Part shown: piece by piece, positions 1 through 8,551 of the stretch | How positions within the stretch are numbered: the first letter of the stretch is position 1 | Layout of the letters: each line of letters starts with the position of its first letter | Assembly (NCBI RefSeq): GCF_004353905.1 | Contig: NZ_SMOD01000002.1 | Coordinates: 62,001-126,000, forward strand | Length of the DNA stretch: 64,000 nt | Reading direction: 5' to 3' | Source: Paraburkholderia guartelaensis | GTDB taxonomy: Bacteria; Pseudomonadota; Gammaproteobacteria; Burkholderiales; Burkholderiaceae | The notes under the pieces: generated by a model | Databases searched by the model: none | Told to the model about the DNA's origin: nothing | What the model saw: only the letters and a program-made list of their open reading frames with translations | Translations under genes and position numbers: made by a program

Positions 1-60
1 ATTGGCCACCACGCTTCACCTGATAACTGGCTGACACCAGCCAATATACCAGCAGCATGA

Positions 61-1782
61 TCACACCACCCGGCGGATGGCCTCCTGCGCGCGCGATTGC
101 CGTTCGGGCAGTACACCGTGGACTTGCGGCACCACGCCTGCTCCCTCGCCGACCGCGGCGGACACGCGCTTGATCGATCCCGAGCGTACGTCGCCGATCG
201 CAAACACGCCGCTCACGCTCGTCTCCAATGTGTGACTGCCATCGTCGCGCTCGCCGTGCGCCTCTGCGCCCGTCAACACGAAGCCCTTGGCATCGGTCTT
301 GATGCTGCAATCATCAAGCCATTGGGTATTCGGCTGTACGCCGGTAAAGAGAAAGAGATGCCGGATGTTGAATGAGAGTTCACCCTGCGCGCCTTCGCAC
401 CGGACCCCGGCGAGCCCGCCGTCGTCCTCCGTGAGTGACGTCACTTGCGTGTCCGTATAGAGCGTCACGTTGGGTAGCCGGGCGATCCGGTCGATCAGAT
501 ACTGCGACATATGCTCCACGAGACTGTGATCACGCACGATGAGATGCACGTGCCGCGCACGAGACGCCAGATACACCACACCTTGCCCGGAAGAGTTACC
601 GCCGCCCACGACCACGACTTCCAGCCCCTGGCACAATTTCGCCTCGACCGGCGACGAGCCGAAGAACACACCCCGTCCCGTCAAACGCTCCAGACCTTCT
701 ATGTCCGGTCTCGAGTAGACAGCGCCGCAGGCAATCACTATGGTATGCGAAGCAATTCGCTGGCCGCTGTCGAGTTGCACTGCAAGCGGCACGCAATCGC
801 AGCAAAGCGATTTAACGCTCGTCGGTATCGAAATATGGACGCCGAACTTCTGTGCCTGCATGAAGGCCCGGCCGGTCAACGCTTCTCCGGAAATGCCGGC
901 CGGAAAGCCCAGATAGTTTTCGATCCGTGCACTCGTGCCCGCCTGCCCACCGGGGCCCCAGCTGTCGAACATCGCCACCGACAAGCCCTCAGAGGCCGCG
1001 TACACGGCCGCAGCAAGCCCGGCAGGCCCGGCGCCGACGATGAGCACGTCGTAGACATGCCCGGGATCGAAATCGGGCAGCCAGCCAAGACGCGTTGCAA
1101 GCTCGCTCTGGTCCGGTGCGCGCAGCACCGTCCCGTCCGGACAGACGACGATCGGGAAATCAGCCTCGGTTGCCGAGAGGCGTTGCAGCAGCGTCACGGT
1201 TTCGGGATCTTCGCGCGCGTCGATCAGCGAATACGGATACGAGTTTCGTCTGAGCAAATCCTGTAGCGCGATCAGACGGGCGTCGGTCGAATCGCCGATC
1301 AGCACGGGGCCGCTGCCGCGCTCGATCAAGCCGACGCGCCGCAGGATAAGCGCGCGCATGATCTTCTCGCCCAGCTCGGCCTCCATGACGAGCAGCCGGC
1401 GTAGATCCGCGGACTGAATCACGATGGCTGTCGTATCTTCGATGACGACGCCGTCACCGAGGCACGGATGGTCGAACAGTTGGGCGATCTCCCCCATGAA
1501 TTGCCGCGCACGATACTCGAAGGTGCGATGGACGCGCCCCATCGCATCGCGCCGGATCACACGCACATGGCCTTCGAGCATGACGACGAGGCCGGGCGCA
1601 ATATGCCCCATCGAGAACATCAGTTCGCCGGCCCGCCACTGCATCACCGTTCCGAACGCTCGCGCTCTTTCTATTTCGCGCTCCGGCAGCAGCGGAAACA
1701 TCTGTTCCTGCGGGCTAGAAAGCACCGATATCGGCGCGTCCGTTTCAGTCGAGCGGGTCATTTCCGGCTGATCGTTTTCCAT
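61..1782 (-). CDS. cNMP-binding, thioredoxin-reductase-like FAD oxidoreductase
   Basis: Predicted cytosolic flavoprotein of 573 residues. Residues ~35-150 form a cyclic-nucleotide-binding-type sensor domain, ~160-235 a small glutaredoxin/thioredoxin-like domain without cysteines, and ~243-573 a thioredoxin-reductase-like domain. The FAD motif GAGPAG is at 250-255 and the NAD(P)H motif GGGNSSG at 393-399. The CxxC redox pair expected just before the second nucleotide motif is missing (FGSSPVEA is there instead), so disulfide reductase activity is unlikely. The electron acceptor is unknown. I chose the ATG at 1782 because the 49 residues possible upstream are Arg/Ser-rich and unconserved in style. 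It lies 25 bases from the GlcG-like gene and is probably cotranscribed with it. The family call is secure; the substrate is not. Confidence 0.85.
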   Translation of the reverse strand: MENDQPEMTRSTETDAPISVLSSPQEQMFPLLPEREIERARAFGTVMQWRAGELMFSMGHIAPGLVVMLEGHVRVIRRDAMGRVHRTFEYRARQFMGEIAQLFDHPCLGDGVVIEDTTAIVIQSADLRRLLVMEAELGEKIMRALILRRVGLIERGSGPVLIGDSTDARLIALQDLLRRNSYPYSLIDAREDPETVTLLQRLSATEADFPIVVCPDGTVLRAPDQSELATRLGWLPDFDPGHVYDVLIVGAGPAGLAAAVYAASEGLSVAMFDSWGPGGQAGTSARIENYLGFPAGISGEALTGRAFMQAQKFGVHISIPTSVKSLCCDCVPLAVQLDSGQRIASHTIVIACGAVYSRPDIEGLERLTGRGVFFGSSPVEAKLCQGLEVVVVGGGNSSGQGVVYLASRARHVHLIVRDHSLVEHMSQYLIDRIARLPNVTLYTDTQVTSLTEDDGGLAGVRCEGAQGELSFNIRHLFLFTGVQPNTQWLDDCSIKTDAKGFVLTGAEAHGERDDGSHTLETSVSGVFAIGDVRSGSIKRVSAAVGEGAGVVPQVHGVLPERQSRAQEAIRRVV

Positions 1783-1807
1783 GGATGCCTCAATTCGACA
1801 TGAGCGT

Positions 1808-2227
1808 TCAGAAGTCGAGCGCGGCGAGCGCCGCCTCGGCAACCTCGATGTCCTGCTCGACGGTTCCCGCGCTCGTGCCCACCGCGCCAATGACGTTCCC
1901 CTTGAAAACAATCGGAATCCCGCCGCCAAAGATCACCACCTTTCCGGCGTTGGATTCCTGGATGCCGTAGAGCGGCTTTCCCGACTGGGCGAGCGTTGCC
2001 AGCCTGGAGGTCGCTGTGTCGAAGATCCGGGCAGTCGCTGCCTTGTCGATCGCAAGATCGATGCTGCCGATCAGCGCGCCGTCCTGGCGAAGAAACGCGA
2101 TGAGATGCCCGCCCGCGTCGACCACTGCGATGTTGTACGCAATGCCAAGGCTCGTGGCTCGCGCTTCCGCGGCGCAAACCATCTTCTTCGCATCTTCCAG
2201 CGTGAGGCTATCGTAGGATCGTGGCAT
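1808..2227 (-). CDS. GlcG/HbpS family heme-binding-like protein
   Basis: Small single-domain protein of 139 residues. It shows the GlcG/HbpS (DUF336) pattern: an N-terminal helix with LTLEDAKKM, the strand motif NIAVVDAGGHLIAFLRQDGA, and a glycine-rich VIFGGGIPI followed by GAVGTSAG near the end. Family members bind heme or act as accessory proteins in glycolate and other catabolic loci; no specific function can be read here. The ATG at 2227 has GAGG six bases upstream. An ATG at 2257 would add ten residues but has a weaker ribosome site. Its position just upstream of the flavoprotein gene suggests one transcript. Confidence 0.8.
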   Translation of the reverse strand: MPRSYDSLTLEDAKKMVCAAEARATSLGIAYNIAVVDAGGHLIAFLRQDGALIGSIDLAIDKAATARIFDTATSRLATLAQSGKPLYGIQESNAGKVVIFGGGIPIVFKGNVIGAVGTSAGTVEQDIEVAEAALAALDF

Positions 2228-2362
2228 GTCGGCCCTCGGTTTTCCGTTCCGTGTCATGTGATGCTCTGCTAACGATAATCAAACAGACTAATTCACGCCG
2301 AATTCCATGCAAGTTCGCAAAAGACGTTGCAACCGGAAAACGTCGATGCCGCTTGGCGCCAC

Positions 2363-3826
2363 TCAAAACGTCAGGTCATGCAACTCGCGGACTCTGTCGA
2401 TCAGCCACTGAAAGAACGACTCTTCCGACTGAGCGGCAGGCTTCGACGTGCCCATCTTGTCGAGCGTCTGTTGACGTCGCGAAAGCAATCCGCACATCGA
2501 CTGGACGATATGCGGGTAGTTCTTGAAGACGGGCGTCAGCGCGTCCTTTTTCGCGCGATAAATCACGCCATTCGTGAGGGCCGTGACCGTCACGCGTGCC
2601 GGCAAGCCTGCAAGCAGGCCATCTTCGCCGCACGTTTCGCCCGGCCCGAACCGCGCAACCTCGATCTGTTCAGCGCCCTTGCTGGCAACCGCGGAGAGCA
2701 CGCCGGAATCGACGATCGTGAGCGCGTCGGACACGCTGCCCGATGTAATCAGCACCTCGCCGGCTTCGTATGCGTGGCAGGACAGCGCTTGTGCAAGCCG
2801 TGCGAGTTCGTCGAGCGGCAATGCGGCGAACAGTTGAACGCGGCGCAGCACGTCAATCCGCCCATCGCCCGAGCCCGCAGCCAGGTCGTACGGGCGCGGA
2901 TCGCCGGGCGCTCTGAGATCGACGCCCGCCGCTGCGAGGTGGCGATAGCAAAGATCGTAGAGTTCGTTGGCCACTGCGCCTTTCTTGCCCATGTCGTCCA
3001 CGAAGGCGGTCACTTCGTAGGAGAGCGACTGGACGCTTGCCCCCTTCACGACCACGGACGGCGCCGGCTCGGCGAGCACCGCGCGCACGCCCTCGAGCGC
3101 GAGGCGCAGCGCATCGAGCACGACACCTGGCCGCGCCTCGGGCGTGATTTCGAGCGTGATGGTCAGCCCGTGCAGCGCCGCAGGGCGGCTGCTGTTGGTG
3201 ATCTTCGCCTTCGCGGCCACGGCGTTCGGCACGATGATGACGTCGCCCTGGCCGGTCAGCAGATGCGTCGCGCGCCAGTTCATCTCCAACACCTTGCCTT
3301 CCACACCGTCAATCGAAACCCAGTTGCCGACTTCATAGGGCTCGGTGGTATTGATCACGATGCCCGCAAACACATCGCTGAGCGTACTCTGGATTGCGAG
3401 GCCCAGAACGATCGCAAGCGCACCTGACGTGGCAACGAGACCGCGTACCGGTAGTTCGAGAACGAAAGCCAGCGAGGCGACCACGGCGGCAAGAAATGCA
3501 ACAGCGCCGAATACATCTTCGAAAAGGCGTTGACGGCGCCACGTCTTCGGCAGAAGCAGAGTGTCGAGCACGATGCTCAAGAGGCGCGCGCCGGTCAGCC
3601 ACCAGATGATCTCGAGCACCGCGCCAGCCACATACAGCGCGCGTGAGCCGAAGAACGGCGGCTCGGAAAAAGGACTCAGCCCCGAACTGAACAGCAACGC
3701 ACTCAACGCGCCGTAGATGCACAGCCGCGTGAGCAGTCTCGCGACTTCGTTGCGCGGCATGGCGCTGCGCCACACTACGACGTCGATGGCCACCAGTGCG
3801 AAGCCGAAGATCAGCGGATTGTCCAC
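2363..3826 (-). CDS. MscS-type mechanosensitive channel with C-terminal cNMP-binding domain
   Basis: Inner-membrane protein of 487 residues. About five hydrophobic segments lie in the first ~190 residues. They are followed by the pore/beta-domain signature of the MscS family (glycine/alanine-rich GALAIVLGLAIQSTLSDVFAG, then NTTEPYEVGNWV and IIVPN). The C-terminal ~130 residues are a cyclic-nucleotide-binding-type domain (FGPGETCGEDGLL). This is the architecture of cyclic-nucleotide-gated MscS-like (bCNG) channels. The start is a GTG at 3826, preceded by GGAG at five bases and directly followed by the first membrane segment. The 110 upstream residues of the open frame overlap the LysR gene and are not plausible protein. 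It lies 14 bases downstream of that LysR gene. Confidence 0.87.
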   Translation of the reverse strand: MDNPLIFGFALVAIDVVVWRSAMPRNEVARLLTRLCIYGALSALLFSSGLSPFSEPPFFGSRALYVAGAVLEIIWWLTGARLLSIVLDTLLLPKTWRRQRLFEDVFGAVAFLAAVVASLAFVLELPVRGLVATSGALAIVLGLAIQSTLSDVFAGIVINTTEPYEVGNWVSIDGVEGKVLEMNWRATHLLTGQGDVIIVPNAVAAKAKITNSSRPAALHGLTITLEITPEARPGVVLDALRLALEGVRAVLAEPAPSVVVKGASVQSLSYEVTAFVDDMGKKGAVANELYDLCYRHLAAAGVDLRAPGDPRPYDLAAGSGDGRIDVLRRVQLFAALPLDELARLAQALSCHAYEAGEVLITSGSVSDALTIVDSGVLSAVASKGAEQIEVARFGPGETCGEDGLLAGLPARVTVTALTNGVIYRAKKDALTPVFKNYPHIVQSMCGLLSRRQQTLDKMGTSKPAAQSEESFFQWLIDRVRELHDLTF

Positions 3827-3840
3827 ACGGACTCCATGGC

Positions 3841-4746
3841 TCAGTCGAGCGAAATGAGCGTGTTTTTCAGGCGTGATTGAATGAAGTCGAGAAAGCACTG
3901 AATGCGGATTGAGAGCGTCAGATTCCGGTAGAACACGGCGTGCACGGGTTGCAGTTCGTTGTCCAGGGTGTCGAACGTCAGCTTCATAAGGCGGCCCGCG
4001 GCAATATCCTGTGCGGTCATGAAGTTGGCGAGGCAGGCGATGCCCTGCCCCGCCAGCGCCAGTTGGCGTATCGTCTCTCCGCTCGAGGCGCTCAAGGCGG
4101 GGCGCACTTGCAGGCATTTCCCATCTGCGCTGCGCATGGGCCAGACATTGCGGCACTCGCGTTCCGTGAAGCCGATCAGCAAATGGCCAACCAGGCCTTG
4201 CACACTCGCTGGTTTGCCGTGGCGAACGATGTATTCGGGGCTAGCCACCACCTGCATTTGAACCGCGCCCAACGGACGCGCGCGCAACGTCGAATCGCTC
4301 AATGCGCCCATACGAATCGCAATATCGGTGCTCTCGGCCAACAGGTCGATATCGAATTCGCTCGTATTGAGCTGAAGTTCGATGTCCGGATACATACCGC
4401 GAAATTCCCCGACGTGCGGCACGATCGCATGCAGCATGAACGCCGAAGCGGCATTGATGCGCAGCCTTCCCACCGGCGCCTGCAAACGCCATGTGAGACG
4501 CTCTTCGAGGTCTTCCATACGGTGCAGAATTTCTCTTGCATGGCCGAGGTAAAACGCGCCTTCCTCGGTGAGATGCATGCGGCGTGTCGTGCGGTTGAGC
4601 AGGGTCGCGCCGACTTTCTCTTCGAGCTTCGACAGCGAGCGGCTGACCGCCGACGGTGCAAGGCCAAGGCTTTGCGACGCCGCCGTAATCGAGCCCGACT
4701 CGACAACGCTGACGAAGACGGTGAGATCCTCAGAGGTGGCTTTCAT
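3841..4746 (-). CDS. LysR family transcriptional regulator
   Basis: DNA-binding regulator of 301 residues. The N-terminal winged helix-turn-helix is typical of LysR proteins (residues ~5-65, with GSITAASQSLGLAPSAVSRS as the HTH). A periplasmic-binding-protein-like effector domain follows. The sequence type (AsFxVxESGS, LNRTTRRMHLTEEG) is that of the large CrgA/DmlR-like group. The ATG at 4746 begins MKATSEDL, the normal LysR N terminus; the open frame extends 41 residues further but without LysR character. The gene ends 14 bases before the MscS-like gene, so the two may be cotranscribed. The effector is unknown. Confidence 0.9.
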   Translation of the reverse strand: MKATSEDLTVFVSVVESGSITAASQSLGLAPSAVSRSLSKLEEKVGATLLNRTTRRMHLTEEGAFYLGHAREILHRMEDLEERLTWRLQAPVGRLRINAASAFMLHAIVPHVGEFRGMYPDIELQLNTSEFDIDLLAESTDIAIRMGALSDSTLRARPLGAVQMQVVASPEYIVRHGKPASVQGLVGHLLIGFTERECRNVWPMRSADGKCLQVRPALSASSGETIRQLALAGQGIACLANFMTAQDIAAGRLMKLTFDTLDNELQPVHAVFYRNLTLSIRIQCFLDFIQSRLKNTLISLD

Positions 4747-5084
4747 TGGAATGACATGCAGGCTGCGCCATGACCTGTCGAACCTGTTGCACGCGGCAAA
4801 TACGAACGCTATTGCAGGCAAACGTCCCGATAATCGACTGTGCGCCGATAAACATTTCGACCAAGCCACGGGACGAAGGTAAATTCCATATACGCATCGC
4901 TGCAGACGATGATCCAGTTGTGTAAAGTCACCTGCTCAGACTGATACATGTTCACTGACTCCGAAAGACCCGCCGCGAGAGCCGCATATCGGCGCTCTCC
5001 ACGACGATTTCAGAGTAGTCGTCCGCTGCAAGCAAGTCCACGCTACCATGGCATACGTCAATCGCCGCCCTCCGTACAGTCACT

Positions 5085-5096
5085 ATACGTTCGTAT
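5085..5096. promoter_or_regulatory. inverted repeat ATACG-TT-CGTAT
   Basis: Perfect 5-bp arms around a 2-bp centre. The same site, in reverse complement and followed by the same GG, occurs at 11854-11865 before a response-regulator gene. This is a candidate operator; the binding protein is unknown. Confidence 0.4.
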
Positions 5097-5182
5097 GGGA
5101 AGCATCTTCGCGAGCAGCGAACGAAACGACCCACGTCGCCTCAGGCTCGAAAAGCGCGAATCCGGCAACGCATTAAACCTTG

Positions 5183-5197
5183 GTATAAGCTTTATAC
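5183..5197. promoter_or_regulatory. inverted repeat GTATAA-GCT-TTATAC upstream of the OYE gene
   Basis: Six-base arms with a three-base spacer, about 105 bases before the TTG start of the Old Yellow Enzyme gene. The placement and symmetry fit a dimeric repressor site that may overlap the promoter. The regulator is not identified. Confidence 0.4.
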
Positions 5198-5300
5198 GGT
5201 TTGCGCGAACGCATCGAACCCATCGTAGGGCTAGGCGGCTGCCATGCGCCGCATTATCCTGGTCCCTGCCTGATTCACGTCTACGCGTACGGAGGCCATC

Positions 5301-6407
5301 TTGGCGAACCCTGCCTTGTTTATGCCGCTGAGAGTTGGCAATCTCGAGTTGGCAAACCGCATCATCATCGCGCCGATGTGCCAGTACTCAGCAAAGCACG
5401 GGTGCATGAACGATTGGCATGTCGTGCATCTGGGCCACCTGGCCATCTCCGGCGCGGCGCTGCTCACCATCGAAGCGACGGCCGTTGTGCCCGAAGGCCG
5501 TATCACCTACGCGGACGTGGGGCTCTACGACGACAAGACGGAAGCCGCGATGCGGCGCACGCTCGACGCGATCCGTCATTGCTCGGACATTCCCGTTGGC
5601 ATACAACTGAGCCATGCGGGGCGTAAAGCATCAACGGAGGTGCCGTGGAAAAAGCCCGGCCAGTTTCCGCCGGATCACGCGCTCGGCTGGCAAACGGAAG
5701 CGCCCTCGCCGGTGGCCTATGCAGAAAACTACGTCCCGCCCGTCGAACTCGATCATGAGGGGCTGCGCCGTGTGCGTAACGCCTTTGTCGCCGCGACGCA
5801 ACGTGCACATCGCATCGGCATCGATCTGATTCAGTTGCATATCGGTCACGGCTATCTTCTGCATCAGTTTCTTTCGCCGCTCTCCAATCGGCGCACTGAC
5901 GAATATGGCGGTTCGCTCGAAAACCGCATGAGATTTCCGCTCGAAGTATTCGACGAAGTTCGTGAAGTCTTTCCGGGCAACAAGCCCGTCACTGTCCGTA
6001 TATCGGGCACCGATTGGGTCGAAGGCGGCTGGGATATCGAGCAGACCATCGCATTTGCCGAGGCGCTCGAAGCGCGCGGATGTGACGCCATACACGTAAC
6101 GAGCGGCGGCTTGCACCCCGACCAGAAGATACCAGTAGGACCCAATTACCAGGTGCCGCTCGCGCGTGCCGTCAAAGCAGCCGTTTCGATGCCGGTGGTC
6201 GCGGTTGGATTGATCACGGGCTTCGAGCAAGCTGACGCGATCGTAGCGACGGGAGACGCCGATTTCATCGCCCTGGCACGAGCGATACTCTATGACCCGC
6301 GCTGGCCCTGGCACGCCGCAGCAGACCTCGGCGCACATGTGCGCGCGCCGAAGCCCTATTTGCGCTCGCAGCCTCGCCGCTTCAGAGACCTCTTTGAAAG
6401 CGAGTGA
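5301..6407 (+). CDS. NADH:flavin oxidoreductase, Old Yellow Enzyme family (YqjM-like)
   Basis: FMN-dependent ene-reductase of 368 residues, the normal length for the thermophilic-like/YqjM class. Class features are visible: MCQYSA with Cys27 and Tyr29, the SHAGRKAS segment after Gln102, and the substrate-binding pair His180/His183 in HIGHGYLLHQF, followed by the family signature TDEYGGSLENRMRF. It reduces activated C=C bonds with NAD(P)H; the physiological substrate is unknown. It starts at a TTG with GGAGG five bases upstream. It is convergent with the ABM/crotonase pair. A palindrome at 5183 may control it. Confidence 0.93.
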   Translation: MANPALFMPLRVGNLELANRIIIAPMCQYSAKHGCMNDWHVVHLGHLAISGAALLTIEATAVVPEGRITYADVGLYDDKTEAAMRRTLDAIRHCSDIPVGIQLSHAGRKASTEVPWKKPGQFPPDHALGWQTEAPSPVAYAENYVPPVELDHEGLRRVRNAFVAATQRAHRIGIDLIQLHIGHGYLLHQFLSPLSNRRTDEYGGSLENRMRFPLEVFDEVREVFPGNKPVTVRISGTDWVEGGWDIEQTIAFAEALEARGCDAIHVTSGGLHPDQKIPVGPNYQVPLARAVKAAVSMPVVAVGLITGFEQADAIVATGDADFIALARAILYDPRWPWHAAADLGAHVRAPKPYLRSQPRRFRDLFESE

Positions 6408-6422
6408 GCGCAAGCAATATCG

Positions 6423-6722
6423 TTAACTGGCGGCTTCGACGGCGCTCAGCACTTTGACGTCGGGCGTCGAAAGCAGCCAGTTCACGACCTTGGCCCGATA
6501 GTTCTGATAGTGCGCGCTCGCCCTGTGCGCATCCATTGCGGCAGGACCGTCGTAGGTCTCGAATAAATGGAAGCTCGTTGGTCCTTCCGAAATGCGATAG
6601 AGGTCGTAGCGCAAGTTGCCAGGCTCCTTGCGAGACGCGCTCACCATCCTGAGCAGTTCTTCTTCCACGTCCTTGACATGCTCCTGCTTGGGGACGATGC
6701 TTGCGAAAACGCTGATATTCAT
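6423..6722 (-). CDS. ABM-domain (quinol monooxygenase-like) protein
   Basis: Small alpha/beta-barrel protein of 99 residues with one antibiotic-biosynthesis-monooxygenase domain. Visible motifs are SRKEPGNLRYDLYR and FHLFETYDGPAAMDAHRAS, the central strand and helix of this fold (YgiN-like). Such proteins oxidise quinols or phenolics without cofactors, or act as isomerases; the substrate cannot be told. It sits 44 bases after the crotonase-family gene and is probably in the same transcript. Confidence 0.85.
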   Translation of the reverse strand: MNISVFASIVPKQEHVKDVEEELLRMVSASRKEPGNLRYDLYRISEGPTSFHLFETYDGPAAMDAHRASAHYQNYRAKVVNWLLSTPDVKVLSAVEAAS

Positions 6723-6766
6723 AAGTCAGATCCCGTGAATCATTGAGCCAATGCGGCAAGCGTCCA

Positions 6767-7549
6767 TCAGTTCTCGCCGAGCGCTTCCATTCTTTGCCGA
6801 TAGTCGCCGGGATTGCGCACCCTTGCGTTGATATGTCCTTCCAGCGTGATCCCCATCGATAGCGACGCGTCGTCGACGGCATTCAGCAGGCGCTTTGCCG
6901 CGCGCTGCGCCGATGGCGAGCACGCGAGCAGTTCGCCCACCATTTCGTCGGTCGCGCTCTCCAGATCGCTATCGGGCACGAACTCGGTCGCGATGCCCCA
7001 GTCATAAGCCTGCGGTCCGGGTATCTGCCGCGAACGCATCACGATGTCCTTGGTACGGCTCGTTCCCACCATTTTTTGAAGCCGCGCCGAACCTCCCGAT
7101 CCAGGCAGCTGGCCAAGTCTTTGTTCCGACAACGCATACAGCGTCGTTTCCGTTGCAAGACGAAAATCGCAGGCCAGCGACAGCTCGAATCCTACCCCGA
7201 AGCAGTAGCCGCGATTCGCGGCGATCACGGGCTTGCCGCAGCGCGCGGGCGCGGAGACGCTCCACGCCAGCCGCGATATGCGTTCCGCAGAGGCATCGAC
7301 GAGCCCACTGATATCACCGCCCGCTGAAAAGTGCTCGCCTGCCGAGCGCAGCACGATCACTCGAATCCGGGGATCTTCGTCCAGCGCCTCGAAAACCACA
7401 CGCAGTTGTTCGCGTTGTTCCAGGTTCACGATATTGAGTGGAGGCCGGTGCAACACAATATCGGCTCGAGCATTCGATTCCGAGAATTCCAGCCGAAAAC
7501 CATCGAGCTTGCTGAGCAAGATTTGCGCCGGGTGAACGATCTGGATCAT
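6767..7549 (-). CDS. enoyl-CoA hydratase/isomerase family protein
   Basis: Crotonase-fold enzyme of 260 residues. The oxyanion-hole region SAGGDIS and the helix motif FELSLACDF are present. Both positions that carry the catalytic glutamates of true hydratases keep Glu (FELS and SEQRLG), so C=C hydration of an acyl-CoA is plausible. The segment HRPPLNIVNLEQREQL resembles cyclic-dienoyl-CoA hydratases of aromatic degradation, but I cannot assign the substrate. The ATG at 7549 has AGAGG seven bases upstream. It heads a two-gene unit with the ABM protein. An inverted repeat at 7595-7613 lies in its leader. Confidence 0.85.
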   Translation of the reverse strand: MIQIVHPAQILLSKLDGFRLEFSESNARADIVLHRPPLNIVNLEQREQLRVVFEALDEDPRIRVIVLRSAGEHFSAGGDISGLVDASAERISRLAWSVSAPARCGKPVIAANRGYCFGVGFELSLACDFRLATETTLYALSEQRLGQLPGSGGSARLQKMVGTSRTKDIVMRSRQIPGPQAYDWGIATEFVPDSDLESATDEMVGELLACSPSAQRAAKRLLNAVDDASLSMGITLEGHINARVRNPGDYRQRMEALGEN

Positions 7550-7877
7550 GAATCTGCCTCTCGCGTCTGCATGTCGAATCGTTTGAATAGACCGCATCCA
7601 TCGCGAATGGATGGGGGGCAAGCCGAATGGTCAACTGAGGGCCGGGTGCTGAGCCCAATATGCCACCCGCGCACCTGGACAGGAAGTTAAAAGTGGTAAA
7701 GCGTCGTAGTATCGCGGTCGGCTCGCACCAGTGCGAACGAAAGTGATGCGCCGCTTAAAATGCGGTGCGATTGGGAAAGACTTCGGGAAACGAAGCAGCT
7801 GAAAATGCTCCCGGAGGGCGACGTTCAGACGCGATTCTCACGAAGCGTGGCCCCTCTTTCTCCCAAGGAGCACAGCG
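7550..7877. other. intergenic region, divergent promoters
   Basis: 328 bases between the crotonase-family gene (leftward) and the BON protein gene (rightward). It holds one inverted repeat (7595-7613). Otherwise I see no gene or RNA element. Confidence 0.65.
7595..7613. promoter_or_regulatory. inverted repeat CATCCAT-CGCGA-ATGGATG
   Basis: Seven-base arms, five-base spacer, 46 bases upstream of the crotonase-family start. Candidate operator or leader hairpin for the crotonase/ABM unit. Confidence 0.35.
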
Positions 7878-8228
7878 ATGTTCTCACGCAAGCTTTTGCC
7901 CATCGTGGCGTTGACGGTCACTTCCGCTCTGGCTATCGCCCCGTCATTTGCTCAAACCGATGCCTCGGCACCGACATCGACCACGGTCAGCAAAAAAACC
8001 GTCCGGGCCCAGAATCGCCAACTCGAAAACCAGGTGAGGCGCACGCTCACGAAGACCAAAGACCTCGATGCGGGCGGCATCATCGTCGTCGCGCGCAGCG
8101 GCAAGGTCACGCTGGACGGAACCGTACCGGACGAGGATCAGATCCAGCTGGCCGGCACGGCTGCCGCTGGCGTGCCCGGCGTGTCGAACGTGACCAACAA
8201 CGTACGTATGCGCGAAGCCGGTCACTGA
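7878..8228 (+). CDS. exported BON-domain protein
   Basis: 116 residues with a clear Sec signal peptide (hydrophobic core to about residue 25, APSFAQ/TD cleavage). A single BON domain spans about residues 45-113 (RTLTKTKDLDAGGIIVVARSGKVTLDGTV, quoted here only in part, ending NVTNNVRM). BON domains bind membranes or other periplasmic structures, and single-domain forms are typical envelope-stress proteins. AAGGAG lies about eight bases before the ATG. The next gene also encodes a small exported protein. Confidence 0.88.
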   Translation: MFSRKLLPIVALTVTSALAIAPSFAQTDASAPTSTTVSKKTVRAQNRQLENQVRRTLTKTKDLDAGGIIVVARSGKVTLDGTVPDEDQIQLAGTAAAGVPGVSNVTNNVRMREAGH

Positions 8229-8302
8229 AGCGCGTCGTGTGGGGCCGGGTGGCGGCTGGATGCGCCGCCTGGTTCGCACGCGGCACATGGCGCAATGGCA
8301 TC

Positions 8303-8551
8303 ATGAAAATCGCATTCGTGATATCGGCTTCTCTCGCGACACTTGTTGTGGGCGCCACGCCCGCATTTGCGAGCGGATATGGGCCAGCGCCGTTTTATCG
8401 GCCCGATGTGAGCAGCTATACGCCGCATTGGCGGCATGCCCGGCAGAAGCCAGGCGATAACGCGCCGCGAGAGGAGGACAAAGCGACAGACTCAGTCGGG
8501 CAACCGCCAAGCGATCCGGCACCCAGTGCTCCGGCCAGGCCCGTCAATTAG
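8303..8551 (+). CDS. small exported protein of unknown function
   Basis: 82 residues: a signal peptide (MKIAFVISASLATLVVGATP, cleavage after PAFA), a short tyrosine/proline segment, then a charged, proline-rich and probably disordered tail. No domain is recognised. The ribosome site is weak, but the signal peptide supports the ATG at 8303. It follows the BON gene by 74 bases. Its end overlaps the end of the convergent response-regulator gene by eight bases. Confidence 0.65.
   Translation: MKIAFVISASLATLVVGATPAFASGYGPAPFYRPDVSSYTPHWRHARQKPGDNAPREEDKATDSVGQPPSDPAPSAPARPVN

Larger units (their letters stand above)
4747..5300. other. intergenic region with two inverted repeats
   Basis: 554 bases without a convincing gene. 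It lies between the LysR gene (leftward) and the Old Yellow Enzyme gene (rightward), so it should hold promoters for both. It contains the inverted repeats at 5085-5096 and 5183-5197, listed separately. The open frames here have no domain character. Confidence 0.7.

Noticed and set aside
28..43. Small inverted repeat TGGCT/AGCCA at the left edge
   Set aside because: Five-base arms with no T-run; too weak to call a terminator.
2327..3427. 366-codon open frame on the plus strand
   Set aside because: Antisense to the MscS-like channel; no recognisable protein character.
6423..7549. ABM/crotonase pair as part of a phenylacetate-type or benzoyl-CoA pathway
   Set aside because: No ring-hydroxylating, ligase or thiolase genes are nearby; two genes are not enough for a pathway call.
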